A DNA stretch of 64,000 nucleotides from Denticeps clupeoides (lineage: Eukaryota > Chordata > Actinopteri > Clupeiformes > Denticipitidae): contig NC_041710.1 of NCBI RefSeq assembly GCF_900700375.1, positions 11,915,707 to 11,979,706 of the forward strand, written 5' to 3'. The notes under the pieces are model-generated. The model worked only from the letters and a program-made list of their open reading frames with translations. It was not told where the DNA came from and searched no databases. Within the stretch, counting starts at the first letter, position 1. The number at the start of each line of letters is the position of its first letter. This document shows positions 54,814 through 64,000 of the stretch, one piece after another. The position numbers were made by a program, and so were the translations under genes.

Positions 54814-54855
<42 letters not shown>
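54476..54855. repeat. Long TG/AG compound array with 'gtgtgtatgtgaatgtg' motif
   Basis: About 380 bp of (TG)n and (AG)n with a recurring unit of roughly 40-60 bp ('gtgtgtatgtgaatgtg', then (TG)n, then 'agagagag'). It is a minisatellite built on dinucleotide repeats, about 0.4 kb upstream of the mtcl1 start codon. Long frames through it are repeat artefacts. Confidence 0.95.
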
Positions 54856-54859
<4 letters not shown>

Positions 54860-54879
54860 GACGCCAGGGCTGTGTTACG

Positions 54880-55248
54880 GCGCTTGTGAGGACACGGAGC
54901 GCATGCGCCGCACCATGCGTCCACGTCTCGCCTGTCAGAGTCCCGACGCCGATGCGCAGGAGTGGGAGGCGGGTGGACGCCGGCCGGCCGCACGGGGAGA
55001 TGATTGATTTATAGGACCGCCAGCCCCCCGCTCGGTTCGTCTGTTGCCGCGTTTCTCCGAAGGGGTTTTAGTGACGGTCTGGTGACGACGGGACACCGCG
55101 GCTGAGCGCAGGAGCGCATGTGTGCGCGTGTATGTGTGTTTTTTTCCCGTGTGGATTTATGGACGGTCTATTCAGGAGTGATGAGAGGACGAACCGAGGC
55201 GGAGGACCGTGCTGCTGGTGTCGCCTGTCAGGGTGAGCGCATCCGAAT
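54880..55248 (+). promoter_or_regulatory. CpG-rich mtcl1 promoter / 5' UTR
   Basis: A G+C- and CpG-rich stretch between the TG/AG array and the mtcl1 ATG, continuous with the GC-rich first exon. No TATA box stands out near the ATG. Confidence 0.55.

Positions 55249-64000
<8,752 letters not shown>

Larger units (their letters stand above)
48781..55248. other. rab12-mtcl1 intergenic region
   Basis: The first 2 kb is AT-rich and probably rab12 3' UTR (AATAAA at 50686, another near 50779). From 51,694 on: a family-1 SINE, a Tc1-like element (52165-53345), a degraded SINE, a CA/TA repeat (53545-53635) and a long TG/AG array (54476-54855) leading into the CpG-rich mtcl1 promoter. No other gene is seen. 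Confidence 0.55.

Noticed and set aside
54505-54993. Long His/Thr/Ser-rich frame on the - strand
   Set aside because: It is a translation of the TG/AG microsatellite and has no family resemblance.

Overview
The window is nuclear DNA from a ray-finned (teleost) fish. The evidence is vertebrate genes with GT-AG introns, dense fish-type repeats (Tc1/mariner transposons, L2-type LINE, tRNA-derived SINEs, CA/TG microsatellites) and CpG-rich promoters. All exon joins below were assembled by eye from splice signals, reading phase and recalled family sequences; no search was run.

Layout. (1) 1-334: the last exon of a C2H2 zinc-finger gene on the + strand. (2) 1,406-29,804: four genes, all on the - strand. 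They are a nectin-4-like adhesion receptor (11 exons, 577 aa), the Fc-receptor gamma ITAM adaptor fcer1g (5 exons, 85 aa), a Vang-like planar cell polarity protein (7 coding exons, 524 aa) and nicastrin (17 exons, 704 aa). In human these lie within about 1 Mb on 1q23. (3) 31,342-39,798: two tandem three-exon C2H2 genes on the + strand with matching N-terminal domains and intron phases. (4) 42,043-48,780: rab12 (6 exons, 241 aa). (5) 55,249 to the right edge: the first three coding exons of mtcl1. RAB12 and MTCL1 are neighbours on human 18p11, so the zinc-finger pair sits at the junction of two blocks that lie on different human chromosomes.

All reconstructed coding sequences keep an open frame, so no host pseudogene was found. 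The genes do not form one pathway. The 1q23 block mixes adhesion (nectin-4), immune signalling (fcer1g), tissue polarity (vangl) and gamma-secretase (ncstn); the other block holds a membrane-traffic GTPase (rab12) and a microtubule cross-linker (mtcl1).

The space between is mostly repeats: at least 14 copies of one tRNA-derived SINE (family 1), about nine of another (family 2) whose 3' tail matches the local L2-like LINE, three copies of a TA-flanked MITE, four Tc1-like elements and several fragments. No retrovirus, LTR element, CRISPR array or bacterial-type operon was seen. I found no convincing new biological system. The best leads are two inverted SINE pairs inside introns, a hairpin around the fcer1g poly(A) signal, the synteny junction and the young zinc-finger cluster.
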